From NCBI GenBank assembly GCA_900759665.1, contig CAAEWE010000007.1:1-64000 (forward strand): 64,000 bases of DNA, written 5' to 3'. Source of the DNA: Lachnospiraceae bacterium (GTDB taxonomy: Bacteria; Bacillota; Clostridia; Lachnospirales; Lachnospiraceae). The notes beneath the pieces are model-generated. The model had not been told where the DNA came from. It ran no database searches and was given only the letters and a program-made list of their open reading frames with translations. Below are positions 32,824-42,144 of the stretch, piece by piece. Every line of letters starts with the position of its first letter. Position 1 is the first letter of the stretch. The position numbers and the translations under genes are program-made.

Positions 32824-33954
32824 TTATCCCTCTTTTCTTCCTAATACCCTGTTATATAATTGCAAATATTTTTGACTGATATGTGAAATCTCAAATGATT
32901 CAAAGGCATATTTCTCAATCCATTTTCGATCAAACTCATCCAGATGCTCTTTCATGTACAAAATACCTTCCTTTAAAGCATCTGCACTTCCTTTTTGAAC
33001 GATATGACCTGCCTCTTTTGGAACCAGTGAATCCACTCCACCGGAATTGGTTCCCAAAACAGGCTTTCCCAAAAGCATTGCCTCCTGCACGGACACACCG
33101 CTGCATTCCATAAGACTTGCCGATACAAAGAAATCCATTTCATTGACGATCTCATATAATTTTGATCTCTCACAGCGTCCATGAAAGGTACAGACATCAT
33201 CAATTTCCAGCTCCGATGCCATATTTTCAAAATGCGGCAGATACTCACCGCCTCCAATATGATGAAGGTATACTTTTTGTCCTGCTTCTTTCAGCTGTCT
33301 GACTGCCTGCAGCAGATATTTCATTCCCTTGATCTCCAGATCGTAAAGCACTGCCACGATCACAATATTCAGATATCCGTCTTTATAATATAACTTCTCT
33401 CCTGTGTGGTAATCCGGCACAATAATTCCATTATAGATCACCTCAAAAGGATACTTCGGATATATCTTTGACAATTTATTTTTGGAATCCTCCGAGACGC
33501 AGATATTGGCATTGCTTTTTTTGTATGCCTGACCACACAGATAATGCGACAATCCCATACGATCCACACCGCTGATCTCAATGGGATTATGCTCCGTAAT
33601 AACCACCGGCAGATGAAACTTTGCAGCCAGTCGTGTGGCATGATATCCGGCTCCGCCTGCTACGTGGGCATGAATGATATCCGGTTTGAATTCCTCTACG
33701 ATCCTTGCAAAAGTTTTACGCATCTGCTTCCTGTTCTGCAGCATCTTTCCGGGAATAAAACGGCTCCGATAGGTGTAAAGCCCCCACTCTTCCCCGGCAG
33801 TCTCCTCCTGCTCCAGATCCGGATCAAACGGATAATAAAGTGCCACATTACAATGCTTTTTTAAGTCCATGGACTGCTCATAATGAAACACTCCCGCCTC
33901 TAACTCTTTATAATTCTGTGGTGTATACCAGGTTACCATCATTAATATATTCAT
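32824..33954 (-). CDS. Family 4 glycosyltransferase
   Basis: The 376-residue GT-B enzyme has MVTWYTPQNYKELEAGVFHYEQ at the N-terminus and HAHVAGGAGYHA near residue 95. The GT4 donor motif appears as MECSGVSVQEAMLLGKPVLGTNSGGVDSLV near residue 290 (the first Glu of the usual EGF-x7-E is replaced by ECSG-x5-E). It should transfer a sugar with retention of configuration. It lies 7 nt after a GT2 and 2 nt before fdtA. Confidence 0.9.
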   Translation of the reverse strand: MNILMMVTWYTPQNYKELEAGVFHYEQSMDLKKHCNVALYYPFDPDLEQEETAGEEWGLYTYRSRFIPGKMLQNRKQMRKTFARIVEEFKPDIIHAHVAGGAGYHATRLAAKFHLPVVITEHNPIEISGVDRMGLSHYLCGQAYKKSNANICVSEDSKNKLSKIYPKYPFEVIYNGIIVPDYHTGEKLYYKDGYLNIVIVAVLYDLEIKGMKYLLQAVRQLKEAGQKVYLHHIGGGEYLPHFENMASELEIDDVCTFHGRCERSKLYEIVNEMDFFVSASLMECSGVSVQEAMLLGKPVLGTNSGGVDSLVPKEAGHIVQKGSADALKEGILYMKEHLDEFDRKWIEKYAFESFEISHISQKYLQLYNRVLGRKEG

Positions 33955-33961
33955 CGCTGTA

Positions 33962-34942
33962 TTATCCTTTCCGTGCTATCAGCAGCAGAAATCTTTTCAT
34001 GATTCCTAAACGATCCGCCATATAAAATACATGTACTATCATTCCCGTAGATAATATTTCCCCTTTTGGACTGTGCCATAAAAGATAGCGGTTTTTTTTA
34101 TAAGCCGGATAATTCTGCCGCAGCCATTTCTTTAATCTATCATACATTTTACTGACGTCGCTGCGTCTGCTTCCTCTGACGGAAAACAACATATACCAGC
34201 ATATATAGCGCACAAAATAATACTCGGTCATTTCATCCTGTAAAAAACTTTTATCGTCAGCATCCTTCACAATACAATCCAGAAGATATACGGGATCCAC
34301 TTTTTCATTGATGGAATTTTGTTTGCTGTTTGATACGGAATTCTCGTTAAACATCCATTGATATCCTGTGTCACCGATCGTCTTAATCTTGTCCGTCGCC
34401 GCATATGCAAGCATGTTAAAATAAACATCCTCACCGATACCGGTTGACAAAAAATTGATATTATTATCCTTCAAAAAGTCTGTCCGGTACAAATGTGCCC
34501 ACGGAGCAACAACAATAAATTTTTCCCAGACATTTTTCCCCAGACTGACCTTTTTTAATAATTTACCGGAATAGGTGACTCTCTCATATCCACCGATGAC
34601 AATATCACTGTCCACAGCTTCCCGCAGATAATTGGCACAATAGTCCGGTGCAATCCTGTCATCCTGATCGATAAAAGTAATATATTCTCCCTGTGCCAGT
34701 TGGATCCCGGTATTGCGGGTTATCGCAACACCCTGATTTTCCTGCTGCCGAAAGGAAACCTGAAGCTTAGTCTCATTTTCTTCTATAAAATGACGGATCA
34801 CCTCCGCCGAGTTGTCCTTTGATCCATCATCCAGGATAAGAAGCTCCAGGGATGATTCTGTCTGTTCATAAATGCTCTGCAGACATTCTGTAATGTGTTC
34901 TGCCCCGTTATATACCGGAACAACGATGGTTAGTTTAATCAT
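33962..34942 (-). CDS. Family 2 glycosyltransferase
   Basis: The 326-residue product has KLTIVVPVYNGAEHI, ILDDGSKDNS near residue 38, and FIDQDDRIAPDY near residue 95. The start at 34942 is favoured: a G-rich GGGGGG site is 3-8 nt upstream, and the ATG lies within the last codons of the preceding DUF2304 gene (8-nt overlap), pointing to coupled translation. Soluble, presumably cytoplasmic. Confidence 0.88.
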   Translation of the reverse strand: MIKLTIVVPVYNGAEHITECLQSIYEQTESSLELLILDDGSKDNSAEVIRHFIEENETKLQVSFRQQENQGVAITRNTGIQLAQGEYITFIDQDDRIAPDYCANYLREAVDSDIVIGGYERVTYSGKLLKKVSLGKNVWEKFIVVAPWAHLYRTDFLKDNNINFLSTGIGEDVYFNMLAYAATDKIKTIGDTGYQWMFNENSVSNSKQNSINEKVDPVYLLDCIVKDADDKSFLQDEMTEYYFVRYICWYMLFSVRGSRRSDVSKMYDRLKKWLRQNYPAYKKNRYLLWHSPKGEILSTGMIVHVFYMADRLGIMKRFLLLIARKG

Positions 34943-35300
34943 GATCCCCCCGCACAAGCGATTCGTCCTTTTTTAATGCATCCCGAACCGCAATTTCCTG
35001 TATCAGATTCTGTATCATATTTTCCAGATGTGATACCGTAAATGTCAGGTAAAAATTGTGAAGCAGTAAAATAAATATCATAAACAAAAATATGAAATTT
35101 ACCGGTGACTGTATTCCGCACAATCCCGCAAAAAATACTGCAATCTGAGGAAAAATACTCAGCACCAGAAGCAAAAATGCAAAGACGATCCAAAATAAGG
35201 AATATTCTATTTTTAATTTTGCTTTTCGAATCTTTCGAAGCACATATACCGCAACTAAAAATGAAACTACAAATAAAATAACTCTTAATGAAACGGACAT
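34935..35300 (-). CDS. DUF2304 small membrane protein
   Basis: The 121-residue protein has three membrane helices (about residues 5-20, 33-58, 65-85) and a basic RKIRKAKLKIEYSLFWI stretch between the first two, typical of DUF2304. These proteins are often encoded next to DPM1-like GT2 genes, as here (4 nt downstream of one). A helper role in lipid-linked sugar transfer is suspected but not established. The C-terminal 30 residues are charged. Confidence 0.85.
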   Translation of the reverse strand: MSVSLRVILFVVSFLVAVYVLRKIRKAKLKIEYSLFWIVFAFLLLVLSIFPQIAVFFAGLCGIQSPVNFIFLFMIFILLLHNFYLTFTVSHLENMIQNLIQEIAVRDALKKDESLVRGDHD

Positions 35301-35304
35301 TCTA

Positions 35305-35991
35305 TCACCTCTTTCTAAATGTCTGTATAACGATGATCGACATCAGCATACGAAACATATATGATATGGAACGGGCAAAATTCAGATAACTTGTCCCGGC
35401 AATTCTTTCTTCCATGCTGACCTGAATTTCGGACACCTTCGCACCATTTTTCACAAGATACGATACGGTATCCGGCTCCGGACCGTAATTGACTTCCTGG
35501 GCATATTCCTTCATGCAGTTTCTATTGTACATACGCATTCCCGATGTAGGATCCTTGATCCATTGTCCTGTTGTTATTTTGATTGCCAGAGAGATCAGCC
35601 GGCTTCCAAGCATTCTTGCGGTAAACGGCTTTTTCTCATTGACAAACCGGGATCCAATCACAATATCATAGCCCTTCTCAATCTCCTCGATCATAGGCTG
35701 AATATATTCCGGTAAATGCTGTCCATCGGCATCAAACTGGATCACATAATCATACCCCTTACGATATGCATATTTTACTCCTGCCTGAAATCCCCCTGCC
35801 AGTCCCAGATTAATCGGCAGATCAATCACATTATATCCTTTTTGTTTGCAAATATCATATGTTTTGTCCTTCGATCCGTCATTCACAACCACATAATCAT
35901 ATTCGCTATGGTTTTCTTTTAAATTTTCGACGACTCTCTCGATATTTTCCGCCTCATTGTAAGCCGGAATCAATATTAATAATTTCCCCAT
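35305..35991 (-). CDS. DPM1-like family 2 glycosyltransferase
   Basis: The 228-residue product has LILIPAYNEAENIE, VNDGSKDKT near residue 38, and QFDADGQH near residue 88, the signature of dolichyl/polyprenyl-phosphate mannose synthase-like enzymes. It lacks the C-terminal membrane pair of GtrB proteins; the adjacent DUF2304 protein may supply the membrane anchor. Likely makes a polyprenyl-phosphate sugar used outside the cell. Confidence 0.88.
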   Translation of the reverse strand: MGKLLILIPAYNEAENIERVVENLKENHSEYDYVVVNDGSKDKTYDICKQKGYNVIDLPINLGLAGGFQAGVKYAYRKGYDYVIQFDADGQHLPEYIQPMIEEIEKGYDIVIGSRFVNEKKPFTARMLGSRLISLAIKITTGQWIKDPTSGMRMYNRNCMKEYAQEVNYGPEPDTVSYLVKNGAKVSEIQVSMEERIAGTSYLNFARSISYMFRMLMSIIVIQTFRKR

Positions 35992-36001
35992 AGGTCTGCT
36001 C

Positions 36002-36823
36002 CTAATTATCTGTATTGTTGTATTGTTCGCTTTTTGAATATATTTTGGTCAATATTCCGGCAATCCAGGATGGCCAGAATCTGGAAAACATTTCATAATC
36101 TTCTCCGCTTCTCTGATGGTTATTGATCAGCTCCGAAGTTGTTGATTCATTATGGATCCGGTGGTGCATCAATATCTGTGGTACATACACAAATGCCCCT
36201 TTTTGACGGGATAAGCGTTCCCAGGTCTGCCAGTCCAGATTGCTTCCCAGTCCCACTTCAAAGACCGGTTTTTGCAACTGGTCCATGACATAAGTCACTG
36301 CCGGACAGCAGATTGCATTTCCCATTCCAAGGATCCGTCGTCTGACAAATCTACTTTTCCAAAATATCCTTGCCCTCAACGGTATCAGCATTTGCCTTTT
36401 GATCCGTACAATGCCGGAATCATCACAAATCTGCCCGTTTCTGATCTCTCCGTAATCGGTAAATGCGATCATGGGATGACTGCTCTTTTGCAGATATTTT
36501 AAAATGCACTCCAGATATTTTTTTTCGTAAGTATCATCCTGGTGTGCAATCGTGATATATCTGGTCGTACACTGCTGCATTCCAAAATTCCAGTCCTGGG
36601 CAATGCCACCCTCTCCCTCGTTTACAAACAGTGGAATCTGGTATCTGTCCGCTGTCTCTTTTATTTTCGGATTTGGTGTTGACGTAACCATAATGATCCC
36701 GGATGATATGGTCTGATTTTTGAGGGATAATACGCACTCCTCCAGATATTCACTTTCTTTGTATGCACATATCACAAAGGTATGGTCGATATTGTTTTTT
36801 TGCTGCAATGTATCCTTTAACAT
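36002..36823 (-). CDS. Family 2 glycosyltransferase
   Basis: The 273-residue product has HTFVICAYKESEYLEECVLSL near the start, MVTSTPNPK in place of the usual DDGS, and AHQDDTYEKKYLE (metal site) near residue 95. This variant is common in Gram-positive polysaccharide clusters. The ATG at 36823 is favoured over 36829 because AGAGG has an 8-nt spacing to it but only 2 nt to the other. Confidence 0.82.
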   Translation of the reverse strand: MLKDTLQQKNNIDHTFVICAYKESEYLEECVLSLKNQTISSGIIMVTSTPNPKIKETADRYQIPLFVNEGEGGIAQDWNFGMQQCTTRYITIAHQDDTYEKKYLECILKYLQKSSHPMIAFTDYGEIRNGQICDDSGIVRIKRQMLIPLRARIFWKSRFVRRRILGMGNAICCPAVTYVMDQLQKPVFEVGLGSNLDWQTWERLSRQKGAFVYVPQILMHHRIHNESTTSELINNHQRSGEDYEMFSRFWPSWIAGILTKIYSKSEQYNNTDN

Positions 36824-36855
36824 TTCCATGACCTCTCTCTCATGCCCTGTTTATC

Positions 36856-38115
36856 CTACCACTCTGTGATTAAACCATCAATTACTTCCTGCCAGTTATT
36901 TTTGCCTTCAAAATATTCTCCCTGCATAATCGTTTCGGAAGCTTTTTCCTCCCGGCAGAGCTTCTTTAATGTCTCGGCAATGCTGGTGCTTGAACAGTTA
37001 TCCAATGAGATCATATTTTCATTAAAATCGCTGAGATTTTTATTTCCGTAATGATTGGTGATCACCCTCATTCCAAATGTTGACATCTCCAATGGCGGAT
37101 AGCTTGGATGCGGCGATACCATCAGAGATATTCCAATCTTTGATTCCAGCATGATCCGGGCATATTCCTCCAGAGATACCTTGCCCAGTGCTTTTACCTT
37201 CTGTCCATTTACCAGATTTACATCATCAAAATTCTCTCCCGCAGACAGAATTGTCCATTCTCCCGCCTGATCATCTATCTGAACCCACTCATTTAATGAC
37301 GCAAGAATTAACTCAAATGCATTTCTGGCGGTACCCGGTCTGCCGTAAAGCAGGATCTGCTTCTTTCTTGTATAACTTTTTGCATGCTTTTGAAGCTCTT
37401 CCTTCAGCTTTTCGTTTAACACAGGTTCAAAATAGTATTCATTTTTAAACTGATAACCGTTCTTTTTGAAAAATTCATACAACAGCTTTGAATTGAACAC
37501 AGCGATCGTCGGAATATCTGATTTGTAAGTACTGTCTGCCATCAGATATCTGGAAGACCACGGATAAAAGCCCGGTTCATAATCCTGAATAAAATACAAT
37601 AAAGAATGAAGGTCGCCGCCATATGTTTCCTGCTGCCAGCGGATCACAGGAAAGATGGTATATGCCGTCCACCAGCCTGTCGCCATAAATATATCATTTG
37701 GTCCCACCGGGAATGTCTCTCCATAACGGTTTGCAAAGGATATAATCTGTTTCGGCTGAACGGAATCGTCCCGATTGGAACATACCTCAAACCCATCCAT
37801 TTCTACCATTGCATTCTGATCCAGCTCTGCATCTACAAGAATTACCCTGAGATCCGTCTTCATGGACTCCCCTAATTGTTTGTAGAATTTCAGTGCGGTA
37901 GCAATTCCTCCAAATACATGGGCAACATTCAGAGACGGTACCAGAAGATTTAATCGTTTCCCTGTGTATCCCTCGATCTTACGGGGAACTAACGGATGAA
38001 CCTCAACAATCGTATAATCATTCCCCATTGCTCCCCCGGAATGATTCATTTTATGATATACCTCCGTTACCAAACGGCTTTTTTTTGCTATCTTTTTAAT
38101 TTTTTGATAATCCAT
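36856..38115 (-). CDS. WsaF-like rhamnosyltransferase (GT4)
   Basis: The 419-residue GT-B enzyme begins with a short helical N-terminal part. The N-terminal domain has RLNLLVPSLNVAHVFGGIATAL and YFIQDYEPGFYPW, both typical of the WsaF family (S-layer glycan rhamnosyltransferase). The C-terminal domain has ILLYGRPGTARNAFELIL and MVSPHPSYPPLEMSTFGMRVITN, the donor-binding region. The start at 38115 is chosen by AGAGG upstream; the longer frame to 38157 runs into the previous gene. The closest characterised role is adding rhamnose to a surface glycan chain. Confidence 0.82.
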   Translation of the reverse strand: MDYQKIKKIAKKSRLVTEVYHKMNHSGGAMGNDYTIVEVHPLVPRKIEGYTGKRLNLLVPSLNVAHVFGGIATALKFYKQLGESMKTDLRVILVDAELDQNAMVEMDGFEVCSNRDDSVQPKQIISFANRYGETFPVGPNDIFMATGWWTAYTIFPVIRWQQETYGGDLHSLLYFIQDYEPGFYPWSSRYLMADSTYKSDIPTIAVFNSKLLYEFFKKNGYQFKNEYYFEPVLNEKLKEELQKHAKSYTRKKQILLYGRPGTARNAFELILASLNEWVQIDDQAGEWTILSAGENFDDVNLVNGQKVKALGKVSLEEYARIMLESKIGISLMVSPHPSYPPLEMSTFGMRVITNHYGNKNLSDFNENMISLDNCSSTSIAETLKKLCREEKASETIMQGEYFEGKNNWQEVIDGLITEW

Positions 38116-38165
38116 ATTTCTGCCTCTTTCTACTTTCACTGTATATCGCTTTCTCATCTGAGCTA

Positions 38166-40034
38166 TTATTCATCAACAGAATCCACCTGTTGTCTCAATG
38201 CATCATAAGTGGCTTTGTCAAGTCTCTTTCGCTGCAGTTGTACCTTAATTTCTTCAAAATCCGGTTTGGAATGAGATTCCCTTGGTGCCGTTCTTTTCTT
38301 GTCCAGTTGAATATTATAAAAAGGATCTCCCATTTCACGAAATGGCGTATAACAATTATATGACATTTTGAAATCCACCTCCGGAATATAGGAATCCCTG
38401 CTTTTTGATTCCAGATGATAGATCCTGACGTACGGCGTGTAAAGGTTGTTCTTTCCATATGCATATGCCCGGATACATAATTCCACATCACTGCCACATA
38501 TGATAAACCGCTCATCAAAACCGCCGATTTCTTCGATCGTTTTTCTCGAAACCGCCATACACGCTCCCGTAACTGCCGTTACATTCCGATTTACCATCGG
38601 AGAAACATAAGGTGTTCCTGTATGAGACAGCTTGGTTTCCTTATATACATGATCCGCCCAGCCACCCATGCCAACAATAATCCCTGCATGCTGTACGGTT
38701 CCGTCCTCATAAAGAAGGAGCGGACCTACGACACCAATATCCTCCCGGACAGCATTTTCGCACAGTGTTTCCATCCAGTCCGGAGAGATAATCTTCATGT
38801 CATTGTTCATAAAAATGAAAATGTCTCCCGATGCATATTTCATTCCGTAATTATTTAATTTTGACCAGTTAAACTCAAAATCTGCTTTGACAAGGGTGAC
38901 TCTGTCATTTTCTTTCTGCAGCTTTTCAAACCACTGATGCGTCTCCGGCTCCTCTGACCGGTTATCTAACAGAATGATCTCATAATTCTCGTAGGTAGAT
39001 TTTTCGCTAATACTGTCAATACACTGCTTTGTCATCTCCCAATGATCCTTCATCGGCATGATGATCGATACCTTCGGCTTGTCTCCCAGAGTGTGAAAAC
39101 GTGCCCGATACACAAAAGGATACTCCGTCTCCACCGCTTCTGCATATTCTCCATATCTTCTTTTCAGGTGATCATTCAATGCTTTCAGTCCCGCAACATG
39201 TGCATATGGCTTTGCGTCTGCATTGGCCGCCGTAGATGTCTCGGATTCTCTCCACGAATAGAGAACATATGGAATATGCCGGATATTATCTGTCAATTCG
39301 GAAAAACGAAGCATCAGATCATAATCCTGCGCACCGTCCATCTCAGACCGGAAGCCTCCCACCTGATCATAAATCGTTTTCTTAAAGCAAAACGCATGGC
39401 AGGTATACATCTGACTGTACAACAGATCTCTTGACCAATCCGGTTTGTATAACGGAAAGATATGCTTCCCGCGTTTGTTCAGATGATCCTCATCGGAATA
39501 AAACACTTCTGCATCGCTCTCCTGTATTGCTGCTGCCATCATATACAACGCCTTAGGCAAAAGAATATCATCGTGATCGCACAGTGCAATATACTCTCCC
39601 TTTGCCTGACGGATACCATAATCCGTATTGGCCGATATCCCTTTATTTTCAGGGACAGATATATATCTTACTCTGGAGTCCTTTTGTGTATATTCATTAC
39701 ATAGAGCTGAAATTGATTCTCTCTTTTTCCGGCTGGCATCCACAAGACATAATTCCCATTTCTTATATTCCTGTGCCTGCACCGCTTCGATCAATTCCCT
39801 TAAATAAACTTCATTCGTCTCATACAATGGTACAACAACGCTAAACAGTACATTTTCTTCCATTGGAGGCAGGGTCATTTTTCTCAATGCACGCGGCTTG
39901 GGAAAAAACAACAGATCCGATACGGCTCCCATTCCATGATGACGGGCGATCCAGATGATCTCACACGGGATCTGTATCAATGGAATATTTCTTTTTATCT
40001 TTTTTAACTTCCCAATCATATCCGATGTTTTCAT
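38166..40034 (-). CDS. Bifunctional protein with two GT2 domains
   Basis: The 622-residue protein has two GT-A domains. The first (about residues 65-300) has FSVVVPLYETNEVYL and LCDHDDILLPKAL. The second (about 320-570) has VSIIMPMKDHWEMT, EIILLDNRSEEPE, MNNDMKIISPDWM and GGFDERFIICGSDVELCIRAYAYG. Such fusions are found in rhamnan and O-antigen assembly, where each domain adds one linkage. It follows the ABC transporter ATPase by 19 nt. A short basic C-terminal tail may bind the membrane. Confidence 0.87.
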   Translation of the reverse strand: MKTSDMIGKLKKIKRNIPLIQIPCEIIWIARHHGMGAVSDLLFFPKPRALRKMTLPPMEENVLFSVVVPLYETNEVYLRELIEAVQAQEYKKWELCLVDASRKKRESISALCNEYTQKDSRVRYISVPENKGISANTDYGIRQAKGEYIALCDHDDILLPKALYMMAAAIQESDAEVFYSDEDHLNKRGKHIFPLYKPDWSRDLLYSQMYTCHAFCFKKTIYDQVGGFRSEMDGAQDYDLMLRFSELTDNIRHIPYVLYSWRESETSTAANADAKPYAHVAGLKALNDHLKRRYGEYAEAVETEYPFVYRARFHTLGDKPKVSIIMPMKDHWEMTKQCIDSISEKSTYENYEIILLDNRSEEPETHQWFEKLQKENDRVTLVKADFEFNWSKLNNYGMKYASGDIFIFMNNDMKIISPDWMETLCENAVREDIGVVGPLLLYEDGTVQHAGIIVGMGGWADHVYKETKLSHTGTPYVSPMVNRNVTAVTGACMAVSRKTIEEIGGFDERFIICGSDVELCIRAYAYGKNNLYTPYVRIYHLESKSRDSYIPEVDFKMSYNCYTPFREMGDPFYNIQLDKKRTAPRESHSKPDFEEIKVQLQRKRLDKATYDALRQQVDSVDE

Positions 40035-40053
40035 ATTTTATCTCTTTTCTATA

Positions 40054-41259
40054 TTACTGCAATTCCCACTCATGCTCCAGATATACCATTCCCTCTGAAA
40101 AATATTCATTTGCAACAGAAAAAGCTTTGCAGCCATTTTTATAATCCAGATTCACGATACCATCGCTGTTAAAAATCCCTACGTCAATAACATAATCACC
40201 TGACATCAGTGCAAGCTTCGGGATCCTGTAAACGATCTTATATCTGCCGGTCTCCTGTGGCAAGGGATATTTGTCCAGATTTGTATTGGGACCAAACACA
40301 TATATTTCCCTGTCTCTGCTGTAAATCGCCACTCCCATCTGAAGATCCTTCATGTTTTTATCATATATATCATATATGATCTCGACCTCCAGGCTTTCAA
40401 AAGAATGAAATAATTTTTTATTAAGAGACACTTTCTGTATCGCAGCCAGACAGGATGCATTCTCCGGAAAACGAAATGGCTGTAATTCCTCGTCTCTCTC
40501 TTCTTCCAACACACTTTCTCCGTATTTCATATAATTGTCATACAGATCTACTACAATGCTTGCCTCTCCATCACGCACGATCCGTCCATCCCGAATCCAT
40601 ATAGTTCGTGTGCAAAATCGTTTGATCTGTTCAATTGAATGAGTTACAAATAAAATGGTCGTTCCTTTATCCCTCAATTCTGTCATTTTATCAATACATT
40701 TAACCTGAAAACGGGTATCTCCAACAGAAAGAGCTTCGTCTACGATCAAGATATCCGGTTCCACACTAATAGATACGGAAAACGCCAGTCTTGCAAACAT
40801 TCCGCTGGAATATGTTTTTACCGGTTGATAGATAAAATCGCCGATATCCGCAAATTCGATGATCTCCGGCACTCTTTCTTCCATTTCCTTCTCTGTGTAT
40901 CCCATCATGGTTCCATTCAAATATATATTCTCCAGACCGGTATACTCCGGGTTAAAACCAGCTCCCAATTCCAATAATGCAGCAATCTTTCCCTGGGTCT
41001 TCAATTCTCCCTCTGATGGCGAAACTACCCCTGTGATCAGCTTTAACAATGTCGATTTTCCGGAACCGTTGGTTCCGACAATCCCCACCGATTCTCCCTT
41101 TTTAACATCCAGATCAATATGGTTGAGTGCATAATGATCTTTGGAATATCTTTTTTTCAAGAATGTTTCCTTTATGCGGTCTGTATTTTTTTCATATAAA
41201 TGATATACCTTCGTCAGATCACGGATCCTGATTTCCCCCGTCTCCATCTTTGTTTCCAT
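40054..41259 (-). CDS. wzt: Polysaccharide ABC exporter ATP-binding protein with Wzt-type C-terminal domain
   Basis: The 401-residue protein has the ATPase domain at residues 1-240, with Walker A GTNGSGKST (62-70), signature YSSGMFARLAF near 147 and Walker B ILIVDEALSVGD near 170. Residues about 255-401 form a beta-rich domain of the Wzt-C type, which in E. coli O9a binds the finished polysaccharide end before export. This gives specificity for a defined chain terminus. Paired with the permease 44 nt upstream. GGAGG lies 6 nt before the ATG. Confidence 0.93.
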   Translation of the reverse strand: METKMETGEIRIRDLTKVYHLYEKNTDRIKETFLKKRYSKDHYALNHIDLDVKKGESVGIVGTNGSGKSTLLKLITGVVSPSEGELKTQGKIAALLELGAGFNPEYTGLENIYLNGTMMGYTEKEMEERVPEIIEFADIGDFIYQPVKTYSSGMFARLAFSVSISVEPDILIVDEALSVGDTRFQVKCIDKMTELRDKGTTILFVTHSIEQIKRFCTRTIWIRDGRIVRDGEASIVVDLYDNYMKYGESVLEEERDEELQPFRFPENASCLAAIQKVSLNKKLFHSFESLEVEIIYDIYDKNMKDLQMGVAIYSRDREIYVFGPNTNLDKYPLPQETGRYKIVYRIPKLALMSGDYVIDVGIFNSDGIVNLDYKNGCKAFSVANEYFSEGMVYLEHEWELQ

Positions 41260-41303
41260 GCATTTCCTCCTGCCACATTATCGTAGACCATCAAATATCG
41301 TTT

Positions 41304-42128
41304 TTACAATACATCCGCAAAATGCGGTTTCAGTTTACGGAAGACTTCCGCCCCCACGACAAACACAACAACCGTCAGCACCCAGAAATATATTGTCCAT
41401 CCTGTACGCTGCCAAAACCATGGACCGTCAAATACGGCATCACGATATGTCTGTATAATATAAAATACCGGATTCACCTTCATCAGCATCTGCAACTTCG
41501 GATACTTGTCAATCATATCAAAATTCCACATGATCGGTGTCAGCCACATCAAAACCTGCAGGGCAACCCCCAAAAAGTGTCCGAGATCCCGGATAAACAC
41601 CACAACAGCTGACGTAAAACAGCCAAGTCCCCAGGAAAAAACGGTAATACAAAACAGGGAATATATTAACTGCAATGCATGAATGGATGGCATATGCCCA
41701 TTCACAATAAACATAAACAGCATAAACACCGTGAAAAAAACATTGATCAAAAATGCTGCAACCACTTTGATCGCCGGTAATATTTCAATATCAAAAACGA
41801 CCTTTTTTACAAGAAAACTGTAGCTGATCAAAGCTGCCGTCGAACCATTCCATGCATCGGAAAAATAAAACCAGGGAACAAGTCCTGCTGTCAGCCACAG
41901 CACAAAGGGATAATCCCCTACCGGCTGGGAGCGAAATCCGATCTGAAATACAAACCAGTACAATAATATGGTCACTATCGGCTGAACAAATGCCCAAAAT
42001 ATTCCAAAATAGGAACCTGCATATCTTGTTTTAAAATCGTTTTTTGCAAGCTTCAGTATCATCTGATGATTCTGAACGCTCTTTTTTAACATTTCAACAG
42101 CAGCCAACTGTCCTTTTTTCTGTTCCAT
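41304..42128 (-). CDS. wzm: Polysaccharide ABC exporter permease (Wzm/TagG type)
   Basis: The 274-residue product has an amphipathic N-terminal part with NDFKTRYAGSYFGIFWAFVQPIVTILLYW, the hallmark of ABC-2 polysaccharide permeases. Six membrane helices follow, with a WLTAGLVPWFYFSDAWNGST loop between the second and third. It forms the channel for export of a completed lipid-linked chain. The ATG at 42128 (AGAGG upstream) is favoured over 42152. Next to wzt and upstream of most glycosyltransferases. Confidence 0.92.
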   Translation of the reverse strand: MEQKKGQLAAVEMLKKSVQNHQMILKLAKNDFKTRYAGSYFGIFWAFVQPIVTILLYWFVFQIGFRSQPVGDYPFVLWLTAGLVPWFYFSDAWNGSTAALISYSFLVKKVVFDIEILPAIKVVAAFLINVFFTVFMLFMFIVNGHMPSIHALQLIYSLFCITVFSWGLGCFTSAVVVFIRDLGHFLGVALQVLMWLTPIMWNFDMIDKYPKLQMLMKVNPVFYIIQTYRDAVFDGPWFWQRTGWTIYFWVLTVVVFVVGAEVFRKLKPHFADVL

Positions 42129-42144
42129 TTCGTTCCTCTCTTCA

